Below, piece by piece: positions 45,219-54,930 of a DNA stretch of 64,000 nt; the first letter of the stretch is position 1, and each line of letters opens with the position of its first letter. The stretch is from contig JALCME010000009.1 of NCBI GenBank assembly GCA_022648295.1, forward strand, positions 62,001 through 126,000, given 5' to 3'. The stretch is from Bacteroides sp. GTDB lineage: Bacteria > Bacteroidota > Bacteroidia > Bacteroidales > Bacteroidaceae. The notes under the pieces are model-generated. The model saw only the letters and a list, made by a program, of their open reading frames with translations. It was not told the origin of the DNA and did not search any database. Both the position numbers and the translations under genes were made by a program.

Positions 45219-46664
45219 CTATTTATGAATTAAACGATTGATAATAGGAATCTGTTTAAGCGGCAAATCATGTTTTACAATATATGAAACAAACAAGAAC
45301 AACAGAATAGTGCGATACCCCAGCCTTAAATAAATATTTTCTATAGGAGTATATTCTGCTAATAGATAAAGTACAGCTGCAATAAAGACGTACATTCCAA
45401 TTGCCTTTAAATCATATTGAATAGGATATTTCTTCTGACCGACAAAATAAGATAGCAACATAGCTACTCCGTAACCGGTAAATCCAGCCCAAGCACATGC
45501 CATATAGCTATATTTAGGAATTAAAAGAACATTCATCAAAATCAATATCGTGCAACCAGTCAAAGAGAAATAAGCCCCCCACTTGGTTTCATCAATCAGT
45601 TTATACCAAAAAGATAAATTAAAATAAATGCCCATAAAAATTTCCGCCACCATCACAATAGGTACTACTTTTAGCCCCTCCCAATAACCAGTACCAATGA
45701 TATAGCGCAAAACATCCATATAAAACATAACGGCTAAAAAGGCAAGTAAGGTGAAAATAATAAAAAATTTCATGGCATGAGCATACATCTCACGACTGTT
45801 TTCATCCTTACTTTTACCAAACACAAATGGTTCGTATGCAAAGCGGAAAGCCTGAGTAAACATGGCCATAATCATTGCTATCTTACTTGCAGCACCATAA
45901 ATACCCAATTGAACAATCGCTTCTTTTTCATCAGGATATACAAAACGGAAAATAATTTTGTCGGCAACCTGATTTAATATTCCTGCAATGCCCAAAACTA
46001 ACAAAGGCAAAGAGTAACGGAGCATTTTTTTTAGGAGTTGCTTATCTAAAACATAAGCGAAGCCTCTAAATTCCTGGACCATACACAACATCACTATCAC
46101 AGTGCCCAACAAATTAAAGAAAAAAGCATACCCTACTTCAGTACCTTTAAGTCCGATATAATAAATAAGATTGAATACAATATTTAAAAAGATGAACAAG
46201 AGTTTCAGAGCTGCAAACTTTATCGGACGTTTCTTATAGCGTAAATAAGCAAAAGGTATGCTTTGAATAGCATCTAAAGCCACTACAATAATCATCATCC
46301 CTATGTACCAAGGATGATTAGCATAACCAAGTATATTAGCAATAGGTTGTAAGAAGAGGAGCCCCAATAGAATAAAAGAAAGTGAACCTATACTAACGCT
46401 TAACAGTGTAGTAGAGTAAACTCTCATGGGATCATTGTCTCCCTTATTAGCAAAACGGAAAAAACCGGTTTCCATACCACAGGTCAACAGAACCAGCATC
46501 AATGCAACCCATGCATATATATTAGTCACCACACCATACCCTCCTGATGAAGCAGGTAAAGCGATAGTATAAATAGGCACTAACAAATAATTAATGAAAC
46601 GCCCCAGAATGCTGCTGACGCCGTATATAGCAGTTTCTTTTGCCAAACTTTTTAACCCAGCCAC
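45219..46664 (-). CDS. Oligosaccharide flippase / polysaccharide biosynthesis protein
   Basis: A 481-residue membrane protein of the MOP (MATE-like) superfamily with about 14 hydrophobic segments. The N-terminus SLAKETAIYGVSSILGRFINYLLVPIYT is typical of the Wzx/RfbX-type flippases. It is probably a lipid-linked oligosaccharide or lipid exporter. It lies between ruvB (33 bases upstream) and the DUF389 gene, an arrangement I regard as an operon. Confidence 0.87.
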   Translation of the reverse strand: MAGLKSLAKETAIYGVSSILGRFINYLLVPIYTIALPASSGGYGVVTNIYAWVALMLVLLTCGMETGFFRFANKGDNDPMRVYSTTLLSVSIGSLSFILLGLLFLQPIANILGYANHPWYIGMMIIVVALDAIQSIPFAYLRYKKRPIKFAALKLLFIFLNIVFNLIYYIGLKGTEVGYAFFFNLLGTVIVMLCMVQEFRGFAYVLDKQLLKKMLRYSLPLLVLGIAGILNQVADKIIFRFVYPDEKEAIVQLGIYGAASKIAMIMAMFTQAFRFAYEPFVFGKSKDENSREMYAHAMKFFIIFTLLAFLAVMFYMDVLRYIIGTGYWEGLKVVPIVMVAEIFMGIYFNLSFWYKLIDETKWGAYFSLTGCTILILMNVLLIPKYSYMACAWAGFTGYGVAMLLSYFVGQKKYPIQYDLKAIGMYVFIAAVLYLLAEYTPIENIYLRLGYRTILLFLFVSYIVKHDLPLKQIPIINRLIHK

Positions 46665-46697
46665 TTTACTATAAATTACAAATTATAAAACTCATGC

Positions 46698-47729
46698 TTA
46701 ATCATTAAACAACGTCTTTTGGCTACTATAGATACTGCGTCCTAAATGTTTATAAGCCAACTCTGTCACTTCACGACCACGTGGAGTACGTTTTAAAAAG
46801 CCTTCCTTAATAAGAAATGGCTCGTAAACCTCCTCAATGGTTCCAGAATCCTCGCCTAGAGCAGTGGCAATGGTAGTCAATCCCACAGGTCCTCCTTTAA
46901 ATTTATCTATAATTGTGCATAAGATCTTATTATCGACTTCATCAAGACCATATTTATCAATATTCAGCGCTTCAAGCGCAAAACGAGCTATTTCCGTATC
47001 AATGCTTCCAGAACCTTTTACTTGTGCAAAGTCACGCACACGACGCAATAAAGCATTAGCTACACGGGGGGTACCCCGACTACGCGATGCTATTTCCGCA
47101 GCTGCTTTTGTAGAACAAGGGACGTTCAATATTCCGGCCGAACGGCGAAGAATATTACTCAAAACATCATCATCATAATATTCAAGATGCAGATTGATGC
47201 CAAAACGTGCACGCAAAGGGGCTGTCAACAACCCACTACGCGTAGTCGCTCCAACTAAAGTAAAAGGATTCAGATCTATCTGAATACTTCGCGCCGAAGG
47301 ACCTTTATCTATCATAATATCAATGCGATAATCTTCCATAGCAGAATACAAATATTCTTCCACTACAGGAGAAAGACGATGAATCTCGTCGATAAACAAC
47401 ACATCATTGGGTTCCAAACTGGTCAACACACCAGCTAAATCACCAGGTTTGTCAAGTACAGGACCAGAAGTGATTTTAAACCCCACTCCCAATTCATTAG
47501 CAATAATGTTAGAAAGAGTTGTCTTTCCCAGTCCGGGAGGTCCATGTAACAGAACATGATCCAGAGCTTCTCCCCGCAAACGTGCAGCTTTGACAAAAAT
47601 ACGAAGGTTGTCCACCACCTTGTCCTGCCCATTGAAATCTTCAAAGCACAACGGGCGAAGTGCATTCTCGAAATCACGCTCTCCACTACTTAGCTGATGA
47701 TCACGTATATCAAATTTTTCATCTTCCAT
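46698..47729 (-). CDS. ruvB: Holliday junction branch migration ATPase RuvB
   Basis: A 343-residue AAA+ ATPase. Motifs: [12 protein letters not shown], Walker [10 protein letters not shown], Walker [13 protein letters not shown], sensor [18 protein letters not shown], and the C-terminal winged helix with [16 protein letters not shown]. It drives branch migration with RuvA in recombination repair. First gene of the ruvB-flippase-DUF389 run; a -7 box lies at 47751-47758. Confidence 0.97.
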   Translation of the reverse strand: MEDEKFDIRDHQLSSGERDFENALRPLCFEDFNGQDKVVDNLRIFVKAARLRGEALDHVLLHGPPGLGKTTLSNIIANELGVGFKITSGPVLDKPGDLAGVLTSLEPNDVLFIDEIHRLSPVVEEYLYSAMEDYRIDIMIDKGPSARSIQIDLNPFTLVGATTRSGLLTAPLRARFGINLHLEYYDDDVLSNILRRSAGILNVPCSTKAAAEIASRSRGTPRVANALLRRVRDFAQVKGSGSIDTEIARFALEALNIDKYGLDEVDNKILCTIIDKFKGGPVGLTTIATALGEDSGTIEEVYEPFLIKEGFLKRTPRGREVTELAYKHLGRSIYSSQKTLFND

Positions 47730-47750
47730 CTATAGCCGATCTATTAGCGA

Positions 47751-47758
47751 CAAAGATA
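47751..47758 (-). promoter_or_regulatory. -7 promoter box for ruvB
   Basis: Plus-strand CAAAGATA reads TATCTTTG on the minus strand, 21 bases upstream of the ruvB ATG at 47729. Confidence 0.5.
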
Positions 47759-47901
47759 AATATTTAACCATAAATTATTCAGCTTAGAAGGAACAAAGAA
47801 TGAATTTTCCATTAAAATCACACAATAAAGCGCAATCACCTTTATTCTATAGCCTCAAAGTCAGTGATAAAATCAATTCATGACATACATCATCGTCCCT
47901 C

Positions 47902-48606
47902 TTAACGCTTCATAAATTCCTTTCGTTCGCTTTCTGAAAACTTCTCAATTGCATATCTCAGCATTGTCCTTGGCATAACCTTACTATATTTCTCTAAAAA
48001 TTGAATTAGTAAATCCCGATCCCTTTTTCCCATCTCGCGGAGCATCCAGCCAATAGCCTTTTGCATTAAATCATGTTTATGATACAATAGTAACTCTGCA
48101 ATGGCCAATATATCCATAAAATCATCGTTCTTAATCAACGTATATGTTGAAACAACAGCAATACGCTGATCCCAAAGCAAATGACTTTTAGCCAAACTAT
48201 AAAGAATCTCTCGAGAGTTGTTTTTCATATATTCCCCAACAATAGTTGGTGCGGAAAGATCTACCAGGTCCCAATTGTTTATACGGGCCGTTTGCGATAA
48301 ATAAAACTCGAAGATTTCTTTTTTCTTTTTCTCTTCAGACTTCTTAAAGCGCTCTACTAACATTAATAAAGCACAAAGACGGCACTCATGCCACTCACTC
48401 TGTAAAAGTTCGGCTATCACTTCAAATGGCTCATGCTTGTGTTTTTTAGCCACTATGCGAGTATTGGGAACCACTACACCGAGAAATTTATCACCCTCAC
48501 CGTACTGCCCTACTCCTGTTTTAAAAAACTTAGGTAAATATTTTCGTTTTACAGGATCAATATACTGTTCTAATTCTTTTTGAATTTCATTTACCTTTTG
48601 TATCAT
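47902..48606 (-). CDS. AlkD-like DNA alkylation repair protein
   Basis: A 234-residue all-helical HEAT-like repeat protein. Family landmarks are INNWDLVDLSAP, LLWDQRIAVVSTY, QKAIGWMLREMGK and TMLRYAIEKFSE. AlkD-type glycosylases remove cationic alkylated bases without base flipping. Single gene with a possible -7 box at 48691-48698. Confidence 0.88.
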   Translation of the reverse strand: MIQKVNEIQKELEQYIDPVKRKYLPKFFKTGVGQYGEGDKFLGVVVPNTRIVAKKHKHEPFEVIAELLQSEWHECRLCALLMLVERFKKSEEKKKKEIFEFYLSQTARINNWDLVDLSAPTIVGEYMKNNSREILYSLAKSHLLWDQRIAVVSTYTLIKNDDFMDILAIAELLLYHKHDLMQKAIGWMLREMGKRDRDLLIQFLEKYSKVMPRTMLRYAIEKFSESERKEFMKR

Positions 48607-48732
48607 AATTCCACTTCTATTTCTTTGTAATAACGAACCTAAATAAAGAAACTACCACTTCTCCATTTGATAACTAAATATCAATCTGGGCAAAAATAGC
48701 GAAAAAAGCCGTGCTAAATAGAAAGATATTCC

Positions 48733-48740
48733 TACTTTTG
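48733..48740 (+). promoter_or_regulatory. -7 promoter box for the SpmAB-like gene
   Basis: TACTTTTG, a TAnnTTTG match, 23 bases upstream of the ATG at 48764. Confidence 0.45.
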
Positions 48741-48763
48741 TAGGGAAATTAATTCATTATTTT

Positions 48764-49996
48764 ATGGTTTTAAACTACATATGGGTAGCATTTTTCGTAA
48801 TAGCTTTCATTGTGGCCTTAATTAAAGTACTTTTTATGGGGGACACAGGAATCTTTACCGAACTTATAAATTCCACATTCACCTCCTCAAAAACAGCTTT
48901 TGAAATTTCATTAGGATTAACAGGAATCCTGTCGCTTTGGCTCGGTATTATGAAAATAGGTGAAAAGAGCGGAATGATTAATGCCCTTTCCCGATGGCTT
49001 AGCCCGGTGTTTTGCCGTCTATTTCCCGAAATACCCAAGGGGCATCCGGCTATGGGGGCTATCTTTATGAACCTATCAGCAAATATGCTAGGACTGGATA
49101 ATGCGGCTACACCTATGGGGCTAAAAGCAATGAAAGAGCTCCAAGAGCTCAACCCTCGAAAAGATACAGCGACTAATCCAATGGTCATGTTTTTAGTATT
49201 AAATACTTCCGGACTTGTATTGATTCCTATCAGCATCATGATGTACCGTGCCCAAATGGGAGCCGCACAACCAACAGATATATTTATACCAACTTTAATA
49301 ACCACTGCCATCTCAACAATTGTAGGGGTAATAGCCGTAAGCATAACTCAACATATTAATTTATTAAATAAACCTATCCTCATCCTTATTGGTTGCATCA
49401 GCCTTTTCTTTACAACTCTCATTTTTTTATTCTCTCGTTTAAGTCGTGAAGAGATCGGCACTTACTCTACCTTAATTGCCAATATTGTCCTATTCTGTAT
49501 TATTTTATTATTTATTCTATGGGGATTATGGAAAAAAATAAATGTTTATGATGCATTCGTTGAAGGAGCAAAAGACGGATTTACAACTGCCGTACGTATT
49601 ATCCCTTATTTAGTAGCATTCCTAGTTGGCATCGCAGTATTTCGCACTTCAGGAGCAATGGATTTGTTGGTGAATGGCATTGGATATATTGTAGGCCTTT
49701 TCGGGGTAGATACTAGTTTTGTTGGGGCCTTACCAACTGCTTTGATGAAATCATTGAGTGGCAGTGGAGCTAACGGACTAATGATCGATACAATGAAACA
49801 ATATGGAGCGGACTCATTTGTAGGAAGAATGAGCTGCGTAGCACGGGGTGCCTCCGACACGACCTTTTACATACTTGCCGTATACTTTGGAAGTGTAGGC
49901 ATTACTAAAACTAGAAATGCTGTAACCTGTGGACTTATAGCAGACTTTGCCGGAGTAATAGCAGCGATTATTATCAGCTATCTCTTTTTCTTTTAA
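48764..49996 (+). CDS. SpmA-SpmB fusion (nucleoside recognition/Gate domain) membrane protein
   Basis: A 410-residue membrane protein joining SpmA-like (about 1-210) and SpmB-like (about 230-410) halves. SpmA-type landmarks are MGDTGIFTELI, GHPAMGAIFMNLSANMLGLDNAATPMG and FLVLNTSGLVLIP. SpmB-type landmarks are FVEGAKDGFTTAVRIIPYLVAFLVGIAVFR, ALMKSLSGSGANG and ARGASDTTFYILAVYFG. Named after spore-maturation proteins, but in a non-spore-former it is likely a transporter or exchanger. It is 16 bases upstream of ybeY. Confidence 0.88.
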   Translation: MVLNYIWVAFFVIAFIVALIKVLFMGDTGIFTELINSTFTSSKTAFEISLGLTGILSLWLGIMKIGEKSGMINALSRWLSPVFCRLFPEIPKGHPAMGAIFMNLSANMLGLDNAATPMGLKAMKELQELNPRKDTATNPMVMFLVLNTSGLVLIPISIMMYRAQMGAAQPTDIFIPTLITTAISTIVGVIAVSITQHINLLNKPILILIGCISLFFTTLIFLFSRLSREEIGTYSTLIANIVLFCIILLFILWGLWKKINVYDAFVEGAKDGFTTAVRIIPYLVAFLVGIAVFRTSGAMDLLVNGIGYIVGLFGVDTSFVGALPTALMKSLSGSGANGLMIDTMKQYGADSFVGRMSCVARGASDTTFYILAVYFGSVGITKTRNAVTCGLIADFAGVIAAIIISYLFFF

Positions 49997-50012
49997 CTAA
50001 AGTTTTGTCATT

Positions 50013-50429
50013 ATGATCTCTTATCAAACAGATGGCATAGAAATGCCAAGTATAGAGCAACAAAAAACGACCGAATGGATTAAGTCAGTTGCTGCTACTT
50101 ATCAAAAAAGAGTCGGTGAAATCGCTTATATTTTCTGTTCAGATGAAAAAATAATCGAAATAAACCGCCAATATCTCCAACATGATTATTATACGGATAT
50201 TATCACATTTGACTATTGTGAAGGTAATCGCTTATCCGGAGACATTTTTATAAGCTTAGATACTGTACATAGTAATGCCGAACAGTTTGGTAATGCTTAT
50301 ATGAATGAACTCTACCGGGTCATTATCCATGGTATACTCCACTTGTGTGGTATCAACGACAAGGGTCCAGGTGAAAGACAAATAATGGAAGCTGCAGAAA
50401 ATAAGGCATTAGTTTTATTATCTATATAA
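50013..50429 (+). CDS. ybeY: Endoribonuclease YbeY
   Basis: A 138-residue metal-dependent RNase acting in rRNA maturation and quality control. The metal motif is HGILHLCGINDKG. The third His of the usual HGxLHLxGxDH pattern is here Lys after Asp, which I believe is normal for Bacteroides members (DKGPGER). YTDIITFDYCEG and GDIFISLDTV fit the family. A strong terminator follows. Confidence 0.92.
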   Translation: MISYQTDGIEMPSIEQQKTTEWIKSVAATYQKRVGEIAYIFCSDEKIIEINRQYLQHDYYTDIITFDYCEGNRLSGDIFISLDTVHSNAEQFGNAYMNELYRVIIHGILHLCGINDKGPGERQIMEAAENKALVLLSI

Positions 50430-50434
50430 AAAAG

Positions 50435-50463
50435 AGTGCTTATCTTTAAAAAAGATAAGCACT
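50435..50463 (+). terminator. Rho-independent-like hairpin after ybeY
   Basis: A perfect 13-bp stem AGTGCTTATCTTT / AAAGATAAGCACT with a 3-base loop, 5 bases after the ybeY stop. It is preceded by an A run, so it can also serve the opposite strand. Confidence 0.7.
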
Positions 50464-50498
50464 ACTCAATCCCCTATGAAACTAAATTAAAATAATAT

Positions 50499-50520
50499 GT
50501 TAGGGAGAAATCTCCCTAAC
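50499..50520 (-). terminator. Hairpin downstream of the DUF3244 gene (copy B)
   Basis: GTTAGGGAGA / TCTCCCTAAC, a perfect 10-bp stem with a 2-base loop, 31 bases past the minus-strand stop at 50552. On the minus strand it is followed by an AT-rich tail. Confidence 0.6.
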
Positions 50521-50551
50521 AGAACAGATAGAAAGAAGGTTTTATACAATT

Positions 50552-50905
50552 TTAATTAACTTCAATTGTATAAGATTCACCTGACCCAGTTAATGGTATT
50601 ATGAGAGTATCACCGGTGAAGACCTCGGAGTAAATAACATCCCCGGTTTCAACATCGGTAACTGTCAAAGTCTTATTCTGTAAATACCCATCAAACAATA
50701 TATAGAGCTGACTATCTTCTATATAAGCATAAAGCGATAAAGAACGCGTTTGAATCTTAGCCCCTAACAAAAAAATATTTGCAGGATGCTTCTCTTGTTT
50801 AGCCTGAGTAGATGCAACCTGCTCATTCTCGGCAGATACTGAGGTTAAGAGAGGTTGTCCCACAAACAAAAGGCAAATAAATAGAACGATTTTCGTAGTT
50901 TTCAT
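50552..50905 (-). CDS. Small exported DUF3244-type protein (copy B)
   Basis: A 117-residue protein with signal peptide ending TSVSA/EN. After a short charged linker comes an Ig-like sandwich: SLSLYAYIEDSQLYILFDGYLQNKTLTVTDVETGD, then LIIPLTGSGESYTIEV. It resembles copy A at 31384. It follows TPR regulator B by 148 bases in the same direction, and its promoter shares words with that of copy A. Function unknown. Confidence 0.7.
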   Translation of the reverse strand: MKTTKIVLFICLLFVGQPLLTSVSAENEQVASTQAKQEKHPANIFLLGAKIQTRSLSLYAYIEDSQLYILFDGYLQNKTLTVTDVETGDVIYSEVFTGDTLIIPLTGSGESYTIEVN

Positions 50906-50934
50906 AATCTTGCCACATTTAATTATTTAATATG

Positions 50935-50961
50935 CAGCAAAATTAATAATAAGTAGATGAA
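50935..50961 (-). promoter_or_regulatory. Promoter element shared with DUF3244 copy A
   Basis: Minus-strand TTCATCTAC followed by TAATTTTGCTG; the TAATTTTG -7 box is at 50938-50945, 32 bases upstream of the ATG at 50905. Both words recur at 31337-31358. Confidence 0.5.
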
Positions 50962-51053
50962 ATAGCATCATAAAAGCGATAACAACTCAAGGTCGAAATG
51001 CGCTGAATATAAGACAGTTACATAAATTATGATAACATTTATCTAAAAAATAC

Positions 51054-52685
51054 TTAATTACCCTCTTTATGCTTCAGCCGATAGCGCCTCTGCACTACAA
51101 CTTGCTTACTCGTTTTACCAAAACATAAAGCAATAGTAAAATCATCCCATCCACAAAGTGATAAACAAGAAAGTAAGCAATCATCTTCTGTGTACTTAGG
51201 GTAAGCGTGATTTAAATAGGCTAAATAATCTTTATAAATTTCAGAAACGGTTGATCTCAATTGCATTTGCTCTTTCTCCAATAAAATCTGAACTTCTTGT
51301 TGTCTCTTCCCCTTACTCTGCATGCTAAGCTGTTCAATTCTTTTATAAATAGGCGTTTTTTGAAAGAGGATATTACATAATTCCGCCTTCTCATCGGCTA
51401 ATTTTCGAACTTCTTGTTCTTTTAAAGATATGTGTTCCTTATCTTTTTCCTGCTCACGACGAAGCGAAGCAATACGATATTGAAGTTCCGCAACATTAGC
51501 ATCTAAAGCAGCCTTGTCCCGCTCATATTCTAGCTGGAGCATCTTCCGGCGGCGACTCACTCTCTGTAAAAGTAGCATTGAAAGCGCGATAGCCAATAAG
51601 CAAGAAGAAACTATGAGAAAAAGCATAAGCTTCATATTCATTTTTTCCTTATAAACACTCAGATCCGCTTCATATTTGTATGCCTTTTGTTCAACTTCCG
51701 AAGTTTGCTTGAAAAAATAAATAGAATCCATCAATCCACTGTATCTGCCAGAATATTCCAAGGCTTGATGATAATCTTCTTTCTCTTCCATTACATCCTT
51801 TAACCCATAATAAGCCAAAGCCCGGGTTTCAATCGTTGTATCTTTTAAAGCTAAATGAAAATAGTATTCAGCGGAATCCAACTTTTGCCTATTAATAAAA
51901 ACATAGCCTACGGTTATAGCAGCTTTAAGATATGGAGCTTTATCATATTCCAACGAATGTTTTCCATAAAACAAAATGGAATCCTTATCCCTATAAGTAC
52001 AACTTAAATTATGATAAAATAGAGGTACAAATAGAAAATTATTTTGTTGAATCGCGAGCTTTAAAGCCTCTTTTGTATATACTCGGGCATTAAGAGTATC
52101 CCTGCCTAAAAAATAAATCCACCCTATATTCCCTTTAATTGAAGAAATTCCTTCCCTATAATCAGCGTTTTGATAACAAGTTTCAGCGTTTCGAAACATT
52201 TCCATAGCCTTATCTATAAGTACTTGATCAGAATATAAATTCCCCAAATCCTCATAGATCATGCCTTTCACCCTTAATTGAGTTTTATCAGTGCCATTAA
52301 GTTCTTTCAAAGCAGCAAAACAATTGTCCATAGCCTCTTTAGGCATATTCATACGAGTTTGAATACGTTCCTTATATAACAATGCTTTAGCGCGATTTAT
52401 TCCCCCGGAGTAATAGCGAATAGCTTCATTGAGTAAAGAATCGCAAGGAAGAAGAGAACGAAATGTTTTGTTAGTAGCTTCGGCTAAAAGCAAACCATAA
52501 TAAATCCGGTCAGGTTTAAAGAAGTTCTGAGATGAAAGAGATTTTAAAATTTGATAACTACTATCTGGCTGAGAATCCATTAAAGACTCTGCACGAAGCA
52601 ATTGAGAATCATGAATTGTATCCCTATGACAAGAAACAACCATAAAAGCAAATATCAGGAGCTGAATAAATAATAATCGCTTCAT
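51054..52685 (-). CDS. Membrane-anchored TPR regulator with C-terminal HTH (copy B)
   Basis: I take the start at the ATG at 52685 (MKRLLFIQLLIF), giving 543 residues; the frame upstream to 52742 crosses a -7 box at 52711-52718. Lipoprotein signal (MVVSC, Cys19), TPR-like repeats (YEDLGNLYSDQVLIDKAMEMF, SAEYYFHLALKD), a membrane segment (MLFLIVSSCLLAIALSMLLL), coiled coil, and a C-terminal helix-turn-helix (YTEDDCLLSCLSL, IALCFGKTSKQVVVQRRYRLK). Same build as copy A (29551-31260), including the shared LLPCDSLLN segment. It may regulate the downstream DUF3244 gene, or possibly the PUL upstream on the same strand. Confidence 0.75.
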   Translation of the reverse strand: MKRLLFIQLLIFAFMVVSCHRDTIHDSQLLRAESLMDSQPDSSYQILKSLSSQNFFKPDRIYYGLLLAEATNKTFRSLLPCDSLLNEAIRYYSGGINRAKALLYKERIQTRMNMPKEAMDNCFAALKELNGTDKTQLRVKGMIYEDLGNLYSDQVLIDKAMEMFRNAETCYQNADYREGISSIKGNIGWIYFLGRDTLNARVYTKEALKLAIQQNNFLFVPLFYHNLSCTYRDKDSILFYGKHSLEYDKAPYLKAAITVGYVFINRQKLDSAEYYFHLALKDTTIETRALAYYGLKDVMEEKEDYHQALEYSGRYSGLMDSIYFFKQTSEVEQKAYKYEADLSVYKEKMNMKLMLFLIVSSCLLAIALSMLLLQRVSRRRKMLQLEYERDKAALDANVAELQYRIASLRREQEKDKEHISLKEQEVRKLADEKAELCNILFQKTPIYKRIEQLSMQSKGKRQQEVQILLEKEQMQLRSTVSEIYKDYLAYLNHAYPKYTEDDCLLSCLSLCGWDDFTIALCFGKTSKQVVVQRRYRLKHKEGN

Positions 52686-52710
52686 AACAAGGGGCAGATG
52701 TATAACCACA

Positions 52711-52718
52711 CAAAGATA
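52711..52718 (-). promoter_or_regulatory. -7 promoter box for TPR regulator B
   Basis: Plus-strand CAAAGATA reads TATCTTTG on the minus strand, 25 bases ahead of the ATG at 52685. It decides the start choice for the regulator. Confidence 0.5.
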
Positions 52719-52836
52719 GAAAAAAAGAAGGCTTATAAACAAGAATAAAAAAGAAAATATGCAATTATTAAATTAAAGCCACATACTAATACTTAAAACG
52801 ATACATCTGCCAAAACATTCTTTAATAACAGTATCC

Positions 52837-54870
52837 CTACTCCCCAAAAAAATGCTCTGCCCGTCGCGGCGAGAGTAATTCCCAGAGAGATGCGACTGTC
52901 CACCCCGGAGCAAAAATATCATTATAAAATCCTTTCCCGTTTTTTCCATAATCCCAATTTGTATGCTGAACAACTTCTGGATAATAACCCGTTTTAGCAA
53001 TTCCACAAAGATGCCCTTTCGTCGGTAATAATTGCCGCATGGAAGTATTAATCACTTTTGCAAAGTCTGCAAAACGCTGCTCTCCATACCGCTTCGAAAG
53101 CCAATTGAGTACATCTGTAAATTCGAAGACAAACACATCAATATGATTGTTCTCTACCGAAACATTTCCCCATCCCCGGGTCTTTAACCCCAAATCACCC
53201 AGCATTTGTCCACGAGCAAAAGGGACATCCCATGTATAATACCATGACAAAGCAAAATAAGTCGCCTTTTTAGCTAATGCCGCATAGTGTTCCTGTTCAG
53301 CTCCTTTGGTAACCAAAGCTAAATAGTAAGCTGCAGTAGACGCATATAAAGAGGCTTCTTTGTCCTCGCAATTGGCATCCAGAGTAGAAGAAAAATAATC
53401 CGCTTTAGAGATGAGTTCCTTTTCCAAGTAGTCAACCGTTCTCTTAGCAGCCTCTAAATAGCGTTTATCCTTGAAATACTTATATCCCATTGTCAAAGGA
53501 AGAGTTGCCGAAGGTGTACTCCCACCGCTTTGATCCACAATTGAAAAATCATCTCTGAATTTACGTGGAAAACTACCATCTTGTCTTTGTAAACGGAGAA
53601 ACATATCCAGCATTCTTCTAACCCTTTCCTCCCATTCCAAATGTTTTCGCCCTTTTAATCGTTCATAATTGAAATAATGCAATGCAGCATAAACCCCTTC
53701 CGACTGACGGCGAATGCTGAGGATTGGTTCTATAAAGTTTTGCTTATAATGTACTACTTCATTAAAGAAACCCGTAGTGGAAAAGCCATTTCTTTCGTAA
53801 GTATCAAATATACTATTAGCATTCGTCACGAGATCAAGACGTCCCTTTTGCTCACCATACTCTAATGCATTAAATGCATTCAACAACGTTCGCCCCACAA
53901 AGCCAACTTCCGCCACATCATTCTTTTCGCATATAGATGTATGTAATCCTACCCCCGAATAATAATGCGTAACATAATCCCCCACATAGCTTTCCACAAA
54001 GAAATTACTCAGTGTATCTTTCATAATTTCCGGTGTATAGGATGTATTTACCGGTTGTGGTAGATTGGTATCATAGCTATACTCCCATGCATGTTGGACA
54101 CATTCCGAAAAGTCAGCAGCCTTCTGCTCCGAGATTTCCCAAGTCAAAGAAATGCTTTCGCCTTTACGTAACAGCTGAAAAGCCTCAACCGGAGGAGCTA
54201 ATGTCAATTTGCGAATATACGTTTTAGGCATTTCTTTGTATGGAAAGCCAAAAGACAACATAGCTTCTCCTTGCCTATTCTCAAACCCGGTATAGCCAAT
54301 AGATGTTTTTCCAGAAAGAATAACTTCTCCTTCCTTATGAGTGGTCAACGCTTCTTTATCGAACTTATCCAAACGAATAACAGACATCGACTTTCCGTTT
54401 TTTTTATCAAAAATAGTAGTCAACGGAGTACTCAAACGATCTTCACGAACCAGCCAACTATCAGAAGAGTGAAATGACGGAGCTTCCTTGGGCGAACGTA
54501 GATTACGACGATACCAGAACCCAGGCATATAGAATAGACAGTCATCATGCCGATAACCTGTTTTCACTCGTTCTCCATAATTGAAATATACATCTTCCAA
54601 AGCTGTAATAAAGGTACTAATCTGCTGTCTATCTCCAACCTCTTTGATACTTTGGAAAATCATTACGGGTATTTTTTTTGAGGCACTTAACTGATACTCA
54701 AAATAATCATTTTCTATTTTTTTTAAAGCCAGAGGATAGCAAACGGCTTTATTTCCAGGCACTTTCAAGGCAATACTCGCTGAAATATTTTCGGCCGTAT
54801 AACCGGCAGCTCCTACTTTCACCATCCCCATGAACAATACCATTCCCAAAAACAATCTTTTTAACTTCAT
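52837..54870 (-). CDS. Exported alpha/alpha-toroid glycosidase-like protein (PUL2)
   Basis: A 677-residue exported protein with a signal peptide ending VKVGAAG. Residues about 25-260 look like a beta-sandwich; the rest is helical with aromatic and acidic motifs of an alpha/alpha toroid (SEGVYAALHYFNYER, RLQRQDGSFPRKF, SLYASTAAYYLAL, NHIDVFVFEFTDVLNWL, WDYGKNGKGFYND). I do not recognise the family with certainty. GH154-like or another uronic-acid-processing glycosidase is conceivable from fold and context. It follows the GH43 gene by 60 bases. Confidence 0.65.
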   Translation of the reverse strand: MKLKRLFLGMVLFMGMVKVGAAGYTAENISASIALKVPGNKAVCYPLALKKIENDYFEYQLSASKKIPVMIFQSIKEVGDRQQISTFITALEDVYFNYGERVKTGYRHDDCLFYMPGFWYRRNLRSPKEAPSFHSSDSWLVREDRLSTPLTTIFDKKNGKSMSVIRLDKFDKEALTTHKEGEVILSGKTSIGYTGFENRQGEAMLSFGFPYKEMPKTYIRKLTLAPPVEAFQLLRKGESISLTWEISEQKAADFSECVQHAWEYSYDTNLPQPVNTSYTPEIMKDTLSNFFVESYVGDYVTHYYSGVGLHTSICEKNDVAEVGFVGRTLLNAFNALEYGEQKGRLDLVTNANSIFDTYERNGFSTTGFFNEVVHYKQNFIEPILSIRRQSEGVYAALHYFNYERLKGRKHLEWEERVRRMLDMFLRLQRQDGSFPRKFRDDFSIVDQSGGSTPSATLPLTMGYKYFKDKRYLEAAKRTVDYLEKELISKADYFSSTLDANCEDKEASLYASTAAYYLALVTKGAEQEHYAALAKKATYFALSWYYTWDVPFARGQMLGDLGLKTRGWGNVSVENNHIDVFVFEFTDVLNWLSKRYGEQRFADFAKVINTSMRQLLPTKGHLCGIAKTGYYPEVVQHTNWDYGKNGKGFYNDIFAPGWTVASLWELLSPRRAEHFFGE

Positions 54871-54930
54871 ACCTCTATTTATTCTTTTCCATTCTAAATT
54901 AACATACTCGCTTAACTCCCTTTGAAAAAA

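Noticed and set aside
52686..52742. Longer start for TPR regulator B
   Set aside because: The upstream ATG lies before the -7 box at 52711-52718, and the lipoprotein signal starts at 52685.
52686..52836. Regulator B as the dedicated PUL2 regulator
   Set aside because: It lies at the downstream end of PUL2 with its own promoter, and its closest visible relative controls no PUL; its pairing with DUF3244 is the better-supported context, although the link cannot be excluded.
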